Assembly (NCBI RefSeq): GCF_003336805.1
Contig: NZ_QFWJ01000009.1
Span: 60,790 to 124,789, forward strand
DNA: 64,000 nucleotides
DNA from: Marinospirillum perlucidum
Lineage (GTDB): Bacteria > Pseudomonadota > Gammaproteobacteria > Pseudomonadales > Halomonadaceae
Direction: 5' to 3'
Shown here: positions 18,195-27,506 of the stretch, piece by piece
Layout: each line of letters starts with the position of its first letter
Position numbering within the stretch: the stretch's first letter is position 1
Made by a program: the position numbers and the translations under genes
The notes under the pieces: model-generated
Told to the model about the DNA's origin: nothing
The model's database searches: none
Seen by the model: only the letters and a program-made list of their open reading frames with translations

Positions 18195-18947
18195 ATGAGT
18201 GTTCCTATCTATCCGGAAGGCCGGTCACTGAGTTTTTACTATGGCGATGAGCGTATCTCTTTTTTGCGCGAGAAACGCCCGAAAGCTACCGGCAAGGTTC
18301 AGATCAAAGTCCATCCGGATTGCCGGGTCGTTGTGGCGGCGCCGGAATCTGCTGAAGATACTTCTGTACTGCAGGCGGTGAGAAAACGCGCCCGCTGGAT
18401 TTATGAGCAACTGCGGGACTTCCGCCTGCAGCTGGAACACATCACCCCGCGTCAGTACATCAGCGGTGAAAGCCATTATTATCTGGGTAAGCAGTACCTG
18501 CTGAAAGTGATCGAGACGACAGACCAGCCTCAGGGCGTGAAGCTGCTGCGAGGCAAACTGGAAGTAACAGTACGCCAGAAAAGTCCACAGAAGGTGCAAC
18601 AGCTACTGAACGACTGGTACAAGGCTCGTGCCAAAGAGCTCTTTGCCAAACGCCTGAATGACCTGTTGGAACAGACGCTATGGGTCACTGGTAAGCCACC
18701 AATCCGTATCCTAACGATGAAAACCCAGTGGGGCAGCTGTTCTCCTAACGGGCGCATTACTCTGAATCCCCATTTGGTAAAAGCCCCGCGCGAATGCATT
18801 GATTACGTGATTCTGCATGAGCTTTGCCATATTGCAGAGCATAACCACAGTGAGCGTTTTTACCGGCTGATGCATCAAGTAATACCCGATTGGGAGCCAA
18901 TTAAAGAGCGGCTGGATGGAATGGCTAGCTATCTACTGCTGACCTAA
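18195..18947 (+). CDS. YgjP-like M48-type metallopeptidase
   Basis: A 250-residue protein of the YgjP/DUF45 (WLM-like) group. The zinc site is HELCH near residue 208, followed by EHNHSERFY with a third His and Glu, and the conserved MKTQWGSCSPNGRITLNPHL stretch lies just before it. Such genes often sit directly after hsdR in type I restriction operons; a role in control or turnover of the complex is suspected but not shown. It ends 6 bp before the end of nifQ on the opposite strand and marks the right border of the inserted cassette. Confidence 0.85.
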   Translation: MSVPIYPEGRSLSFYYGDERISFLREKRPKATGKVQIKVHPDCRVVVAAPESAEDTSVLQAVRKRARWIYEQLRDFRLQLEHITPRQYISGESHYYLGKQYLLKVIETTDQPQGVKLLRGKLEVTVRQKSPQKVQQLLNDWYKARAKELFAKRLNDLLEQTLWVTGKPPIRILTMKTQWGSCSPNGRITLNPHLVKAPRECIDYVILHELCHIAEHNHSERFYRLMHQVIPDWEPIKERLDGMASYLLLT

Positions 18948-18953
18948 AGTAAA

Positions 18954-19520
18954 TCACTCAGGGCCAAAACAATCTTCGTACTCGTTGCAATCCTGACAAG
19001 AGGGTGAACGGCAGAGAGTGACACCGGTATCCAGGCACAGCTGGCGATAGAGAAATTTCTTCCACTTCATTTCCAGATGGTTTTTGCGCGCCAGTCCGGG
19101 AAAGTTATAACGGATCAGGGCCTGGAGATCATCACGGCTCCAAAGCCCCAGGTCATACCAGAGGTGCTCACTGCCTGCACAACCCTGGGCCAGGATCTTG
19201 GCCAGCCAGATCTCGCTCTCATCCCTGGCTGCCCGGTAGTTGAGCAGCAGGCGGATCAGGCCTTCGGATTCGGGAATATCCGCTACTGGCGCTGCTTCGG
19301 CGTGGTTATCCGGCAACTGGCTGGAACCGGGAAAGTACTGCTGCATCAAGCGGGTAAACTCTTCGTAGGGCAACCCCAGGGTACCGCTGAGTACTGAATG
19401 GCCCGCCACCTGGGCGGCCAGCATTCTCGCCAGATAGATGGAATTGATTTCACCATCGGACAGTCCTACCCAATAGCTATAAAGCGACTGTATCCGGGGT
19501 GGCTGGACCTGAGCATTCAT
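18954..19520 (-). CDS. nifQ: NifQ, molybdenum donor for FeMo-cofactor
   Basis: A 188-residue protein with the NifQ signature at its C-terminus: Cys170-x4-Cys175-x2-Cys178-x5-Cys184, which binds a Mo-Fe-S cluster. NifQ delivers molybdenum to NifEN/NifH for FeMo-co synthesis. It is the third gene of nifB-ferredoxin-nifQ, 12 bp after the ferredoxin gene. No terminator is seen after it; the restriction island ends 6 bp away in the opposite direction. Confidence 0.92.
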   Translation of the reverse strand: MNAQVQPPRIQSLYSYWVGLSDGEINSIYLARMLAAQVAGHSVLSGTLGLPYEEFTRLMQQYFPGSSQLPDNHAEAAPVADIPESEGLIRLLLNYRAARDESEIWLAKILAQGCAGSEHLWYDLGLWSRDDLQALIRYNFPGLARKNHLEMKWKKFLYRQLCLDTGVTLCRSPSCQDCNEYEDCFGPE

Positions 19521-19532
19521 TGTTCCTCTCCT

Positions 19533-19784
19533 TCACGCAGCAACCAACGGGATGATTCCTGTCAGGGAACCCGGAGGATTCACCGCCTCACCCAGCTCAT
19601 CCAGAATTGCCCCTTCCACAGGGCAAATACTGGTGCATTGGGGATCAGCAAAAGCCTCGGCACATTCAGTGCACAACAGCGGGTCAATGTTGAACTGGTT
19701 GACATCCGCACTGATGGCATCATTAGGGCAGACCATTTCACAGGCGGTGCAGTTCACACATTTATCAACGATTTGGTAAGCCAT
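19533..19784 (-). CDS. fdxN: NifB-associated 4Fe-4S ferredoxin
   Basis: An 83-residue ferredoxin with two cluster motifs, CVNCTACEMVCP at residues 9-20 and C-x2-C-x9-C-x3-CP further on, the longer-loop form typical of Alvin-type 2[4Fe-4S] ferredoxins. The position directly after nifB matches FdxN, which supplies electrons for NifB-co formation. The tail (NPPGSLTGIIPLVAA) is longer than in many homologues. It lies 9 bp after nifB. Confidence 0.88.
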   Translation of the reverse strand: MAYQIVDKCVNCTACEMVCPNDAISADVNQFNIDPLLCTECAEAFADPQCTSICPVEGAILDELGEAVNPPGSLTGIIPLVAA

Positions 19785-19793
19785 AAGAATCTC

Positions 19794-21275
19794 CTAGGCA
19801 GTTTGCAAACTTGGTTGCTTGGCTTGCAGCTGACCTTCAGCCTGCATCTTTTGGTAGACAGCCAGAATGGCTTCTTCGATGCCTTCCAATGCATGTTCAC
19901 CATTGGGCTGAATACCGGCTTCTTCCAGCGCACTCCAGGGCTCAAAGCCGACACGCGAAGCTAGCAGCACTTCACAGTCCTGCAATTCCCTGATGACAAT
20001 TGCCATCAGGCTTTCGGCATCTTCCCCGCAGGTGTCGCCACCTTCACAGTAGGGGCGTGGCAGGGTGCGGTGATTCACAAAACGCACCCCTTCAGGGGAG
20101 GCTTCATAAACCAGGAATTCACGGGCATGGCCAAAGTGCTGATTGATCAGTCCCTGGCCCTTGGTGGCTACGGCCATGCGTACTGGCCGCGAGGCTGCAG
20201 GCACTTGTGGCTGAACGGCTGCACCGGAATCAGCATCCAGCTTTTCCAGAATTTCTTGATGCACCTGGGCGCGTTTTTCCATCGCTGCGGGGTAATCGAT
20301 TTCCATGGCTTCGATCTTATCGAGCGTAAATTCTTCACCGCGATCTTCACCCAGCAGACCCACGGCATCCGCCCGGCACTGACGGCAATGACGCATCATG
20401 TTCATATCGCCGGAACAACTATTCTGGATTTCTTCGACCTCGGCTGCTGTGGGCTCACGCTGCCCGGTCAGACCGTAGTAGGTGCCATGCTCGGCTTCGG
20501 CTATCAGGGGCATGACGTTATGCAGGAAGGCCCCCTTCTCTTTAACCACGCGAGAAACTTCTTTCAGGTGCTGGTCATTAACGCCAGGGATGAGTACCGA
20601 GTTGACCTTGACCAACACCCCGCGCTCAACCAGCATTTCCAGCCCCTTCTGCTGCTGTTCAATCAGAATGGCAGCAGCTTCCTCACCGCGAATACGGCGA
20701 TGATCCCAGTAGATCCAGGGGTAGATCTTGGCCCCGATTTTGGGGTCCAGGCAGTTGATGGTAATGGTCACATGATCAATGTTGTGCTTGCAGATTTCTT
20801 CCACGCTGGCTGGCAGATTCAAGCCGTTCGTGGAGACACACAACTTGATATCCGGTGCTTCATCACTGAGGCGACGGAAGGTTTCAAAGGTTTTTTGAGG
20901 ATTGGCCAGGGGATCACCGGGTCCGGCAATCCCCAGCACGGACATCTGGGGAATCTCAGCTGCAACAGCCTTGACCTTCTTCACGGCTTGAGCCGGAGTC
21001 AGCACCTCTGAAACGACCCCGGGCCGGGACTCGTTGCTGCAGTCGTATTTACGGTTGCAGTAGTTGCACTGGATGTTGCAGGCCGGAGCGACCGCAACGT
21101 GCATCCGGGCAAAATAATGGTGGGCCTTTTCCGAAAAACAGGGGTGGTTAGCCACCTTGTTGCGGATTTCTTCAGGCAGATGGGTTAGCGAGTCATCACT
21201 GCTGCCGCAGCCACTGGACTGACATCCTTCGGATGTCGCCAGGGAGGTATCATTATCAAGAACAGGCAGTTTCAC
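19794..21275 (-). CDS. nifB: NifB, radical-SAM NifB-cofactor synthase
   Basis: A 493-residue protein. A radical-SAM domain with Cys66-x3-Cys70-x2-Cys73 (CNIQCNYC) builds the 8Fe-9S-C core of FeMo-co from two 4Fe-4S clusters and SAM. Additional cluster ligands include the Cys-rich RHCRQCRADAVGLL near residue 300. A C-terminal NifX-like domain (residues ~355-470, with INQHFGHAREF) can hold NifB-co, as in the two-domain NifB of Azotobacter. The start is a GTG at 21275 with GAGGAG 7 nt upstream. It is the first gene of nifB-fdxN-nifQ, behind a NifA/sigma54 promoter. Confidence 0.96.
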   Translation of the reverse strand: MKLPVLDNDTSLATSEGCQSSGCGSSDDSLTHLPEEIRNKVANHPCFSEKAHHYFARMHVAVAPACNIQCNYCNRKYDCSNESRPGVVSEVLTPAQAVKKVKAVAAEIPQMSVLGIAGPGDPLANPQKTFETFRRLSDEAPDIKLCVSTNGLNLPASVEEICKHNIDHVTITINCLDPKIGAKIYPWIYWDHRRIRGEEAAAILIEQQQKGLEMLVERGVLVKVNSVLIPGVNDQHLKEVSRVVKEKGAFLHNVMPLIAEAEHGTYYGLTGQREPTAAEVEEIQNSCSGDMNMMRHCRQCRADAVGLLGEDRGEEFTLDKIEAMEIDYPAAMEKRAQVHQEILEKLDADSGAAVQPQVPAASRPVRMAVATKGQGLINQHFGHAREFLVYEASPEGVRFVNHRTLPRPYCEGGDTCGEDAESLMAIVIRELQDCEVLLASRVGFEPWSALEEAGIQPNGEHALEGIEEAILAVYQKMQAEGQLQAKQPSLQTA

Positions 21276-21311
21276 GGTCAGCTCCTCATTATCATGTTTA
21301 ACCAGTGAGTG

Positions 21312-21327
21312 GCAATTTCCGTACCTA
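21312..21327 (-). promoter_or_regulatory. Sigma54 promoter of nifB
   Basis: Minus-strand AGGTACGGAAATTGCC keeps the invariant GG-N10-GC spacing and matches TGGYACR-N4-TTGC except at the first base. It lies about 37 bp before the nifB start. Confidence 0.8.
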
Positions 21328-21421
21328 TTTGCAATCTTTAAAACAACCTGTTGTTTTTATTGTGAAAAAAGTTTTTTGAAGCAAACTTTGTCAAGAAGTT
21401 AACACCCTCGGGACTTGGACT

Positions 21422-21437
21422 TGTCCGACAAATGACA
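21422..21437. promoter_or_regulatory. NifA upstream activator site for nifB
   Basis: TGT-N10-ACA, 95 bp upstream of the nifB sigma54 promoter and 10 bp after the nifA stop codon. Confidence 0.78.
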
Positions 21438-21446
21438 GACACCTGA

Positions 21447-23030
21447 CTACAATTGTTTAACCTTGATATTCAGGGTTTGTACCCGGTAGGCAATCTGGCG
21501 GGGCGTCATCCCCAACAGGCGGGCTGCCTTGGCCTGAACCCAACCGGCCTGTTCCAGAGCGGCAATGACACGCTCGCGCTCATCCAGGGTTTCATCCTGC
21601 AGATCGATCTGACCACCGTGGGAACCAGTGACCTGCTCTTCAATGCCGGTCAGGAGAACCTGATCCCGATCGATCACGCCGTCATAGGACATGACAGCTG
21701 CCCTTTCCAGGCAGTTTTCCAGCTCCCGCACGTTGCCCGGCCAGCTGTGGTGCATCAGCACGCGCAGAGCATTGTCGGTAATACTCAGGTCACGCCCCTG
21801 GGCCTTGGCAATCTTCTGCAGCAGGAAGTTGGCAATATCGGGCACATCTTCCAGTCGATCCCTCAGGGTCGGCATAAAGATGGGCATGACATTCAGGCGG
21901 TAATAAAGGTCTTCGCGGAAATCCCCGCTTTCCACGTCGGCTTCCAGGTCGCGGTGGGTGGCAGCCACCACGCGCACATTGACCTTGATGGTGCGACTGC
22001 CCCCGACTCTCTCCAGCTCGCCTTCCTGCAAAACACGCAGCAGCTTGGCCTGAAAGGCCGGTGAAACCTCGCCCACTTCATCCAGAAACAGGGTGCCCTT
22101 GTCGGCCTGTTCAAAACGCCCCTGGCGCTGACTCACCGCGCCGGTAAATGCACCCTTTTCATGGCCGAAGAGTTCTGATTCCAGCAGATTTTCCGGCAGG
22201 GCCGCACAGTTGAGTTTGACGAAAGGCCCCCGCGCCCGCGGCGAGTTATAGTGGATGGCGCTGGCGATCAGTTCTTTACCCGTACCGGTTTCACCGCGAA
22301 TCAGTACCGTGGTATTCCATTTGGCCACCTGGCGAACCTGTTCAAACACCTGACGCATGGCAAAGGAGCGACCGATGATGTTGTCGAATCCATACTGGCC
22401 TCGCACGGTGCGCTTGAGTTGATCCCGCTCGTCCTTGAGAGCACGCTTTTCGTTTTCCACTTCCCAGGACAGGCGTACGGTTTGCCCGATCAGGTTGGCA
22501 ACCATCTCCAGAAAGCGGGCCCTTTCCCCCAGCAACTCCTTTTGTGAACTGCTGGGCTGGGCGGCAAATACCCCCAGAACCTCGCTCCCGCTACGGATGG
22601 GCACGCCGATAAAGGGCCGCTCCGGGTCATAGATGCCCAAACGCCCAAGAAAGCGGCTATCATCGGTAATCCGGTTCAAGACCAAGCTTTCGCCCTGGCG
22701 CAAGACCTCACCCACCACGCCTTCGCCGGATTGATAACTGATCTCCCCGGCCGTCAATTCGGGCATACCATGCAGGGCATAGACCACCAGCTCATCTTTT
22801 TCCGGTGGCACCAGGCCGACAAAACCTCTTTCCAGGCCCACGCGCTGGTCGAGCACTTCCAAAACATTGCTCAGGGTGTCCTGCAGATTCAGGGAACGCG
22901 ACAGTACCTGACTGACCTGAAACAGGGTTTCCAGCTCGCCAACCAGGATGGCTTGTAGCATTTCCGGGGCCAGACGCTCCCCGGAATCGGAAGAGTCACT
23001 CTTTTTGGGTACAGAATCAGTGTTATACAT
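21447..23030 (-). CDS. nifA: NifA, sigma54-dependent activator of nif genes
   Basis: A 527-residue enhancer-binding protein. A GAF domain spans about residues 35-195. The AAA+ domain holds Walker A GETGTGKE, the sigma54-contact loop GAFTGA and the Walker B region [11 protein letters not shown] Fis-type helix-turn-helix ([19 protein letters not shown]) ends the protein. The linker before the DNA-binding domain lacks the Cys pair seen in oxygen-sensitive NifA of rhizobia, which fits control by NifL. It binds TGT-N10-ACA sites, several of which are present here. It overlaps nifL by 8 bp. Confidence 0.96.
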   Translation of the reverse strand: MYNTDSVPKKSDSSDSGERLAPEMLQAILVGELETLFQVSQVLSRSLNLQDTLSNVLEVLDQRVGLERGFVGLVPPEKDELVVYALHGMPELTAGEISYQSGEGVVGEVLRQGESLVLNRITDDSRFLGRLGIYDPERPFIGVPIRSGSEVLGVFAAQPSSSQKELLGERARFLEMVANLIGQTVRLSWEVENEKRALKDERDQLKRTVRGQYGFDNIIGRSFAMRQVFEQVRQVAKWNTTVLIRGETGTGKELIASAIHYNSPRARGPFVKLNCAALPENLLESELFGHEKGAFTGAVSQRQGRFEQADKGTLFLDEVGEVSPAFQAKLLRVLQEGELERVGGSRTIKVNVRVVAATHRDLEADVESGDFREDLYYRLNVMPIFMPTLRDRLEDVPDIANFLLQKIAKAQGRDLSITDNALRVLMHHSWPGNVRELENCLERAAVMSYDGVIDRDQVLLTGIEEQVTGSHGGQIDLQDETLDERERVIAALEQAGWVQAKAARLLGMTPRQIAYRVQTLNIKVKQL

Positions 23031-24561
23031 AGGGAAATTGCACCTTGATACGACAGCCTTGATTAAACTCAGGATCTACTTCCAGCAGGCCCTGATGGCT
23101 AATAACAATTTCTTGTGCCAGGGTCAGTCCCATCCCCAGATGCTTGTTACTCTGGTTGTGTGTGGTAAAGAAGGGTTCAAAGACACGCAGCTGGTCAGCC
23201 GTGGGAATACCCGGGCCGTTATCCTGCACAATCACTTCAATAAATTCCTGGTGCTGACGAGTCTGCAAATGCAGATCGCGCTGATCACTGCGACTCTCCT
23301 CCAGAGCATCCAGGGCGTTATCCAGCAGTTGCTTGAACAGGGTGGCCAGTGCTGTAGGTCTTGCCTTGATGCGTGGCAAATCACTCTGCGGCTGCCAGTC
23401 CACCACCACACCAGCCGTCAACAGGCGCGGGGTTAAAAGGCTCAAGCTGTTTTTGAGGAGTTCATTCAAATTGACGACCTGGGTTTCCTCCTGAAGGGCT
23501 TCCGGCAGACAGGCGGTCAACTGGGAAACGGCTTCCTGACCGGCCTGCTGAACATCACCCAGCAGTTGCAGGAGTTTTTCCGACCCTTCTTCATTACGGC
23601 GACTAACCAGGCGGGCCGCAGCATTGACCAGATTCAAGGGCCCTTCCAGTTGATAAAGTGCCCCGGAGAGCGCTTCTCGTACACTCTGCAGGCGCTCCTG
23701 TTCGGCCAGTAATGCCTGAAGACTGGTCAGCTGCAGCTGCTTTTGCTGATGTTTGAGATGCGAAATATCCTGCAGGGTCAACAACAAATACTGTTTGGAT
23801 TTTGTCTGATAGAAGGCGTCAGCGCTGGGGTCCTTCTCTTCGATGATTTCCCCCGAGCAATGAAACCAGAGTTCCGGTTCTTCCTGACCGGAAAGACAAA
23901 CTTCCAGAGGGTAAAAGCCCTGGGTCAGCGCCTTGCCTTCGCTGCCGAAGCGGTCCGGCCAGTGTTTTTTCAGAGTCAGCAATAAGGGCTCCAGGGGTGG
24001 GCAGCAGAGCTTTTGTTCCAACTGCTTGTAGCTTTGGTTGGTCATTACCGGCTGCAGCTGCGCATCCACCATGACCATGGCCGCCTGGGTGGTATCCAAT
24101 GCCGATTCAATCAGGGCCTGTTGATTGACCACCTGACTTTGCAACTGGTGCTTCTCGGTCACATCCCGTTGAACCGCCAGATAGTGAGTCGTCTCCTTCT
24201 GGTTATTCAAAACCGGTGTAATCGTCAGGTCAGCCACATAACGGCTGCCATCCTTGCGCCGATTAACCAGCTGGCCCTTCCAGGGCTTCTGTTCTTTCAG
24301 CTCATCCCAGAGGTTCTTGTATACCTCCTTGGGCGTCACTCGATATGAAAGTATGGATTGATTTTTGCCCAGCAACTCTTCCTGGGAGTAACCCGTCACC
24401 CGCGAAAAACTGGGGTTGGAATAAACAATACGGGCGCGAGTATCGGTGATGGAAATGGCGACTGCCGCCTGCTCTACGGCCAACCGGAAAATCTCGGGTG
24501 GCAAGTGTTCAAAAGCGGCCTGAAAATTCAATGCACGGCTCAGGTTTTCTGATTCACCCAT
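23023..24561 (-). CDS. nifL: NifL, redox- and nitrogen-responsive anti-activator of NifA
   Basis: A 512-residue protein. An N-terminal FAD-type PAS domain (residues ~25-135, with [19 protein letters not shown]) senses oxygen/redox. A second PAS region follows at ~145-270, then a dimerisation helix region and a C-terminal GHKL ATPase-like domain ([24 protein letters not shown]). The kinase-type catalytic His box is not obvious, as expected for NifL, which works by binding NifA rather than by phosphotransfer. It is first in the nifL-nifA operon. Confidence 0.94.
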   Translation of the reverse strand: MGESENLSRALNFQAAFEHLPPEIFRLAVEQAAVAISITDTRARIVYSNPSFSRVTGYSQEELLGKNQSILSYRVTPKEVYKNLWDELKEQKPWKGQLVNRRKDGSRYVADLTITPVLNNQKETTHYLAVQRDVTEKHQLQSQVVNQQALIESALDTTQAAMVMVDAQLQPVMTNQSYKQLEQKLCCPPLEPLLLTLKKHWPDRFGSEGKALTQGFYPLEVCLSGQEEPELWFHCSGEIIEEKDPSADAFYQTKSKQYLLLTLQDISHLKHQQKQLQLTSLQALLAEQERLQSVREALSGALYQLEGPLNLVNAAARLVSRRNEEGSEKLLQLLGDVQQAGQEAVSQLTACLPEALQEETQVVNLNELLKNSLSLLTPRLLTAGVVVDWQPQSDLPRIKARPTALATLFKQLLDNALDALEESRSDQRDLHLQTRQHQEFIEVIVQDNGPGIPTADQLRVFEPFFTTHNQSNKHLGMGLTLAQEIVISHQGLLEVDPEFNQGCRIKVQFPYV

Positions 24562-24619
24562 AACTGCTAATACCCCCTCGTTCCAGAGCAGACCTACTGC
24601 TCATTGATAGAGAGACAAA

Positions 24620-24635
24620 AGCAAAATATATACCA
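24620..24635 (-). promoter_or_regulatory. Possible sigma54 promoter of nifLA
   Basis: Minus-strand TGGTATATATTTTGCT has the GG-N10-GC spacing and one mismatch to the consensus (T for C in TGGYAC). It lies about 60 bp before nifL. No TGT-N10-ACA site or clear NtrC site was seen for this direction except the shared site at 24734. Confidence 0.5.
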
Positions 24636-24733
24636 GCCAACCGAAAACAAACGCCAAATCAAGGAGTCGCCCTGCCGCGACTGCTTGTGTATCCGGACTC
24701 TACAGCGAGGGGTGCAGCAACCGACCCCATGCT

Positions 24734-24749
24734 TGTTGTTTTTACGACA
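24734..24749. promoter_or_regulatory. NifA upstream activator site between nifL and rnfA
   Basis: TGT-N10-ACA, 71 bp upstream of the sigma54 promoter of rnfA and about 100 bp upstream of the weaker nifL candidate. It could serve either direction. Confidence 0.75.
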
Positions 24750-24820
24750 AAGCTGCGCCAGTTTGTTGCTCCCGCACAGAAAATGCCTCTTTTTAGCCCG
24801 TAAAAAGGCTCTTGCCTCCA

Positions 24821-24836
24821 TGGCACACTCCTTGCT
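24821..24836 (+). promoter_or_regulatory. Sigma54 promoter of the rnf operon
   Basis: TGGCACACTCCTTGCT is a full match to the -24/-12 consensus, 48 bp before rnfA. Confidence 0.9.
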
Positions 24837-24883
24837 CCAGCTATACAAAAGCCATTTTCTAGGCGCTGCTGCGGAGAAAAACC

Positions 24884-25459
24884 ATGTCGGACTATTTACT
24901 CATGCTGGTTGCCACTGCCCTGGTCAACAACGTCATCCTGATCAAGTTTCTGGGGCTCTGCCCACTGATGGGGGTGTCGACCAAGATGGACGGTGCCCTG
25001 GGCATGGGTATGGCCACCACCTTTGTATTGACCCTGGCGGCCGCCGCCAGTTGGATGCTTGAGAATTGGTTGCTGCAACCGCTGGGCTTGGAATACCTGC
25101 GCATTCTTTCTTTTATTCTGGTGATCGCCACCGTGGTGCAGTTCACCGAGATGCTGATTCGCAAGATGAGTCCACCTCTCTATCAGCTATTGGGGATCTA
25201 CCTGCCGTTGATCACCACCAACTGTGCCGTTCTGGGGGTGGCTCTGCTGAATATCCAGGAAGGCTATTCCTTTATGCAAAGTCTGATTTTCGGTTTTGGT
25301 TCCGCCATGGGTTTCACCCTGGTTCTGGTTCTCTTTGCCGGTCTGCGTGAACGCCTGGCCATCCTGCAGGTACCTGCTCTTTATCAGGGCGCTCCAATTG
25401 CTTTTATCGTCGCCGGTCTGCTTTCTGTGGCCTTTATGGGCTTCGCCGGTCTGGCCTGA
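24884..25459 (+). CDS. rnfA: RnfA, membrane subunit of the Rnf complex
   Basis: A 191-residue integral membrane protein with six hydrophobic segments, homologous to RnfE. Conserved [16 protein letters not shown] and [13 protein letters not shown] segments are present, the latter with the Cys that binds an intramembrane Fe-S cluster shared with RnfE. The Rnf complex uses an ion gradient and NADH to reduce ferredoxin, giving low-potential electrons to nitrogenase. It is the first gene of a seven-gene operon driven by a sigma54 promoter. Confidence 0.95.
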   Translation: MSDYLLMLVATALVNNVILIKFLGLCPLMGVSTKMDGALGMGMATTFVLTLAAAASWMLENWLLQPLGLEYLRILSFILVIATVVQFTEMLIRKMSPPLYQLLGIYLPLITTNCAVLGVALLNIQEGYSFMQSLIFGFGSAMGFTLVLVLFAGLRERLAILQVPALYQGAPIAFIVAGLLSVAFMGFAGLA

Positions 25460-25480
25460 TTACTCAAGGGGGATAACAAG

Positions 25481-26005
25481 ATGCTGGTTTCAATTTTACC
25501 TTTAGCGGGTTTGGGCGGTCTCTTGGGTCTGCTGCTGGGTGTAGCCTCCCGGGTACTGCATGTTGAGCGCAGCAATGTTGCTGTGGAAATTGAAGAACTC
25601 CTGCCGGGCACCCAGTGCGGCCAGTGCGGCAACCCCAGCTGCGGGGCCGCTGCAGAAGCCTGTGCCGTAGGTGAGTTGCCACCAACCTTCTGCCCACCTG
25701 GCGGGCGTGCCGTGGCTGAAGCCATTGCCAACAAGCTGGGGGTAGCTCTGGATGCCAGCGCGCTCTGTGATGAGGGCCCCAAACTGGCAGAAATCAATGA
25801 AGATCTCTGTATCGGTTGTACCCGTTGCTACAAGGTCTGCCCTACAGATGCGATTGCCGGGGCAGCCAAGCAGCTTCACGTGGTTTTTGCCGATGCCTGC
25901 ACGGCCTGCGGCAAGTGTGAAGATGTTTGCCCGACCGAATGTATTCAACTGGTCCCTGTGACCCCCACTCTACAGACTTGGGCCTGGAGCGAACCGACTC
26001 TTTGA
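25481..26005 (+). CDS. rnfB: RnfB, iron-sulfur subunit of the Rnf complex
   Basis: A 174-residue protein. An N-terminal membrane anchor (residues 3-24) precedes the Fe-S domain CGQCGNPSCG and two ferredoxin-type 4Fe-4S motifs (CIGCTRCYKVCP and CTACGKCEDVCP). It passes electrons between the membrane subunits and soluble ferredoxin. The length is that of the short gammaproteobacterial form. It lies 21 bp after rnfA. Confidence 0.94.
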   Translation: MLVSILPLAGLGGLLGLLLGVASRVLHVERSNVAVEIEELLPGTQCGQCGNPSCGAAAEACAVGELPPTFCPPGGRAVAEAIANKLGVALDASALCDEGPKLAEINEDLCIGCTRCYKVCPTDAIAGAAKQLHVVFADACTACGKCEDVCPTECIQLVPVTPTLQTWAWSEPTL

Positions 26006-26036
26006 AGTCTGTCCATTTCTGATCAGGAGTCCCAAA

Positions 26037-27506
26037 ATGTTTAAGCAAGCATTACGCGGCGGCGTCCATCCGTCAGGCTTTAAAGAATTGAGCAATCAGG
26101 AGGCGATCAAGCGCTTCCCCTTGCCCGATACGCTGTATCTATCCCTACAGCAGCATCTGGGTGCCCCCGCCACCCCCTTGGTCAAAGTGGGTGATAGAGT
26201 TCGCAAGGGCCAACTGGTTGCTGCCAGTCAAGGCATGATTTCCGCACCGGTTCACGCGCCGACCTCCGGTCGTGTCACGGCACTGGCCGAGCATACCGCA
26301 CCCCACCCCTCGGGCCTGCCGGTACTGGTCATTTCCCTGGAACCGGACGGCCTGGATGAATGGGATGACATTGAGCCTGTCTCCGACCCTTTTGCACGAG
26401 ATCCGCAAGAAATTTGTACCCGAGTTGGCGCTGCCGGGATTGTCGGCCTGGGGGGGGCGACTTTTCCGGCAGCCGTCAAACTGGGCAGCAGTCTGGAAAC
26501 CGGTGTTGAGACCTTGATTCTCAATGGCGGGGAATGCGAGCCCTACCTCACCTGTGATGATCGCCTGATGCGGGAAAAGGCAGACGAGATTATCCGTGGT
26601 GCCTGCCTGATGCAGCATGCAGTGCAGGCCAAGGAAGTCATCATCGGTATTGAGGACAACAAGCCCGAAGCCCTTGAAAAAATGCAAGCTGCAGCAGCGG
26701 GTTCCGGTATTCAGGTGAAATCCGTTCCCAGTCGTTATCCCATGGGCTCGGAAAAACAACTGGTCCAACAGCTCACCGGGATTGAACTGCCAGCACGTAG
26801 CCGTGCTGCGGCCTCCGGGCTGGTGATGCACAATGTCGCCACTGCCCGTGCTGTAGCCCAGACCATTGATCAGGGCCGTCCGTTGATTTCCCGAATCGTC
26901 ACCCTGAGTGGCCAGGCACTGACTCACCAGGGCAACTGGGAGGTTCCTCTGGGCACCCTGGCCAGTCAGTTGATTAACTACGCCAGTGGTTTTGATTGCA
27001 AGCCGGCCCGCCTGATCATGGGGGGGCCCATGATGGGCATTCAGCTCCCTAATCTGCACGTACCCATTATCAAGGGGTCCAGCGGCATCCTGGCGCTCAC
27101 CGAAGAAGAAATCAATCCGACCCAACCCAGCCCCTGTGTTCGCTGTGCGCGCTGTGTTCAAGCCTGCCCCATGGGCCTCTTGCCTCTGGAAATGGCCGCC
27201 AATATCCGCAAGGGCGATGTTGAGGCAGCTCAGGAATTGGGCCTCAGTGACTGTGTGGGCTGCGGTGCCTGCAGCTATACCTGCCCCGCCTCCCTACCTC
27301 TGGTTCACCTGTTCAACTACGCCAAGGGTGAATTGGCCAACCGCGAAAAAGAAGCGCGCAAGATGAAGAAAACCCAGGTTCTTGCCCAGCGTCGCGAAGA
27401 AAGGGTGGCCCGTCAGGCCAGAGAAAGAGAAGAACTCCTGGCAGCCCGTCGCGCGGCTGCCGCTAAAAAGGCAGCTGAAGAAGCTGCGGAGGACAACCCC
27501 TCATGA
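26037..27506 (+). CDS. rnfC: RnfC, NADH-binding subunit of the Rnf complex
   Basis: A 489-residue protein. An N-terminal barrel-like domain precedes the NADH/FMN-binding Rossmann-like region (GLGGATFPAAVKL near residue 138, NGGECEPYL near 162). Two 4Fe-4S motifs follow (CVRCARCVQACP near residue 366 and CVGCGACSYTCP near 405). A charged Ala/Glu/Arg-rich helical tail ends the protein; it is much shorter than in E. coli RsxC. It oxidises NADH and feeds the complex. Its stop overlaps rnfD (ATGA). Confidence 0.95.
   Translation: MFKQALRGGVHPSGFKELSNQEAIKRFPLPDTLYLSLQQHLGAPATPLVKVGDRVRKGQLVAASQGMISAPVHAPTSGRVTALAEHTAPHPSGLPVLVISLEPDGLDEWDDIEPVSDPFARDPQEICTRVGAAGIVGLGGATFPAAVKLGSSLETGVETLILNGGECEPYLTCDDRLMREKADEIIRGACLMQHAVQAKEVIIGIEDNKPEALEKMQAAAAGSGIQVKSVPSRYPMGSEKQLVQQLTGIELPARSRAAASGLVMHNVATARAVAQTIDQGRPLISRIVTLSGQALTHQGNWEVPLGTLASQLINYASGFDCKPARLIMGGPMMGIQLPNLHVPIIKGSSGILALTEEEINPTQPSPCVRCARCVQACPMGLLPLEMAANIRKGDVEAAQELGLSDCVGCGACSYTCPASLPLVHLFNYAKGELANREKEARKMKKTQVLAQRREERVARQAREREELLAARRAAAAKKAAEEAAEDNPS

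Noticed and set aside
24688..24704. TGT-N11-ACA and nearby TGT-N9-ACA upstream of rnfA
   Set aside because: The spacing differs from TGT-N10-ACA; the perfect site at 24734 explains control better.
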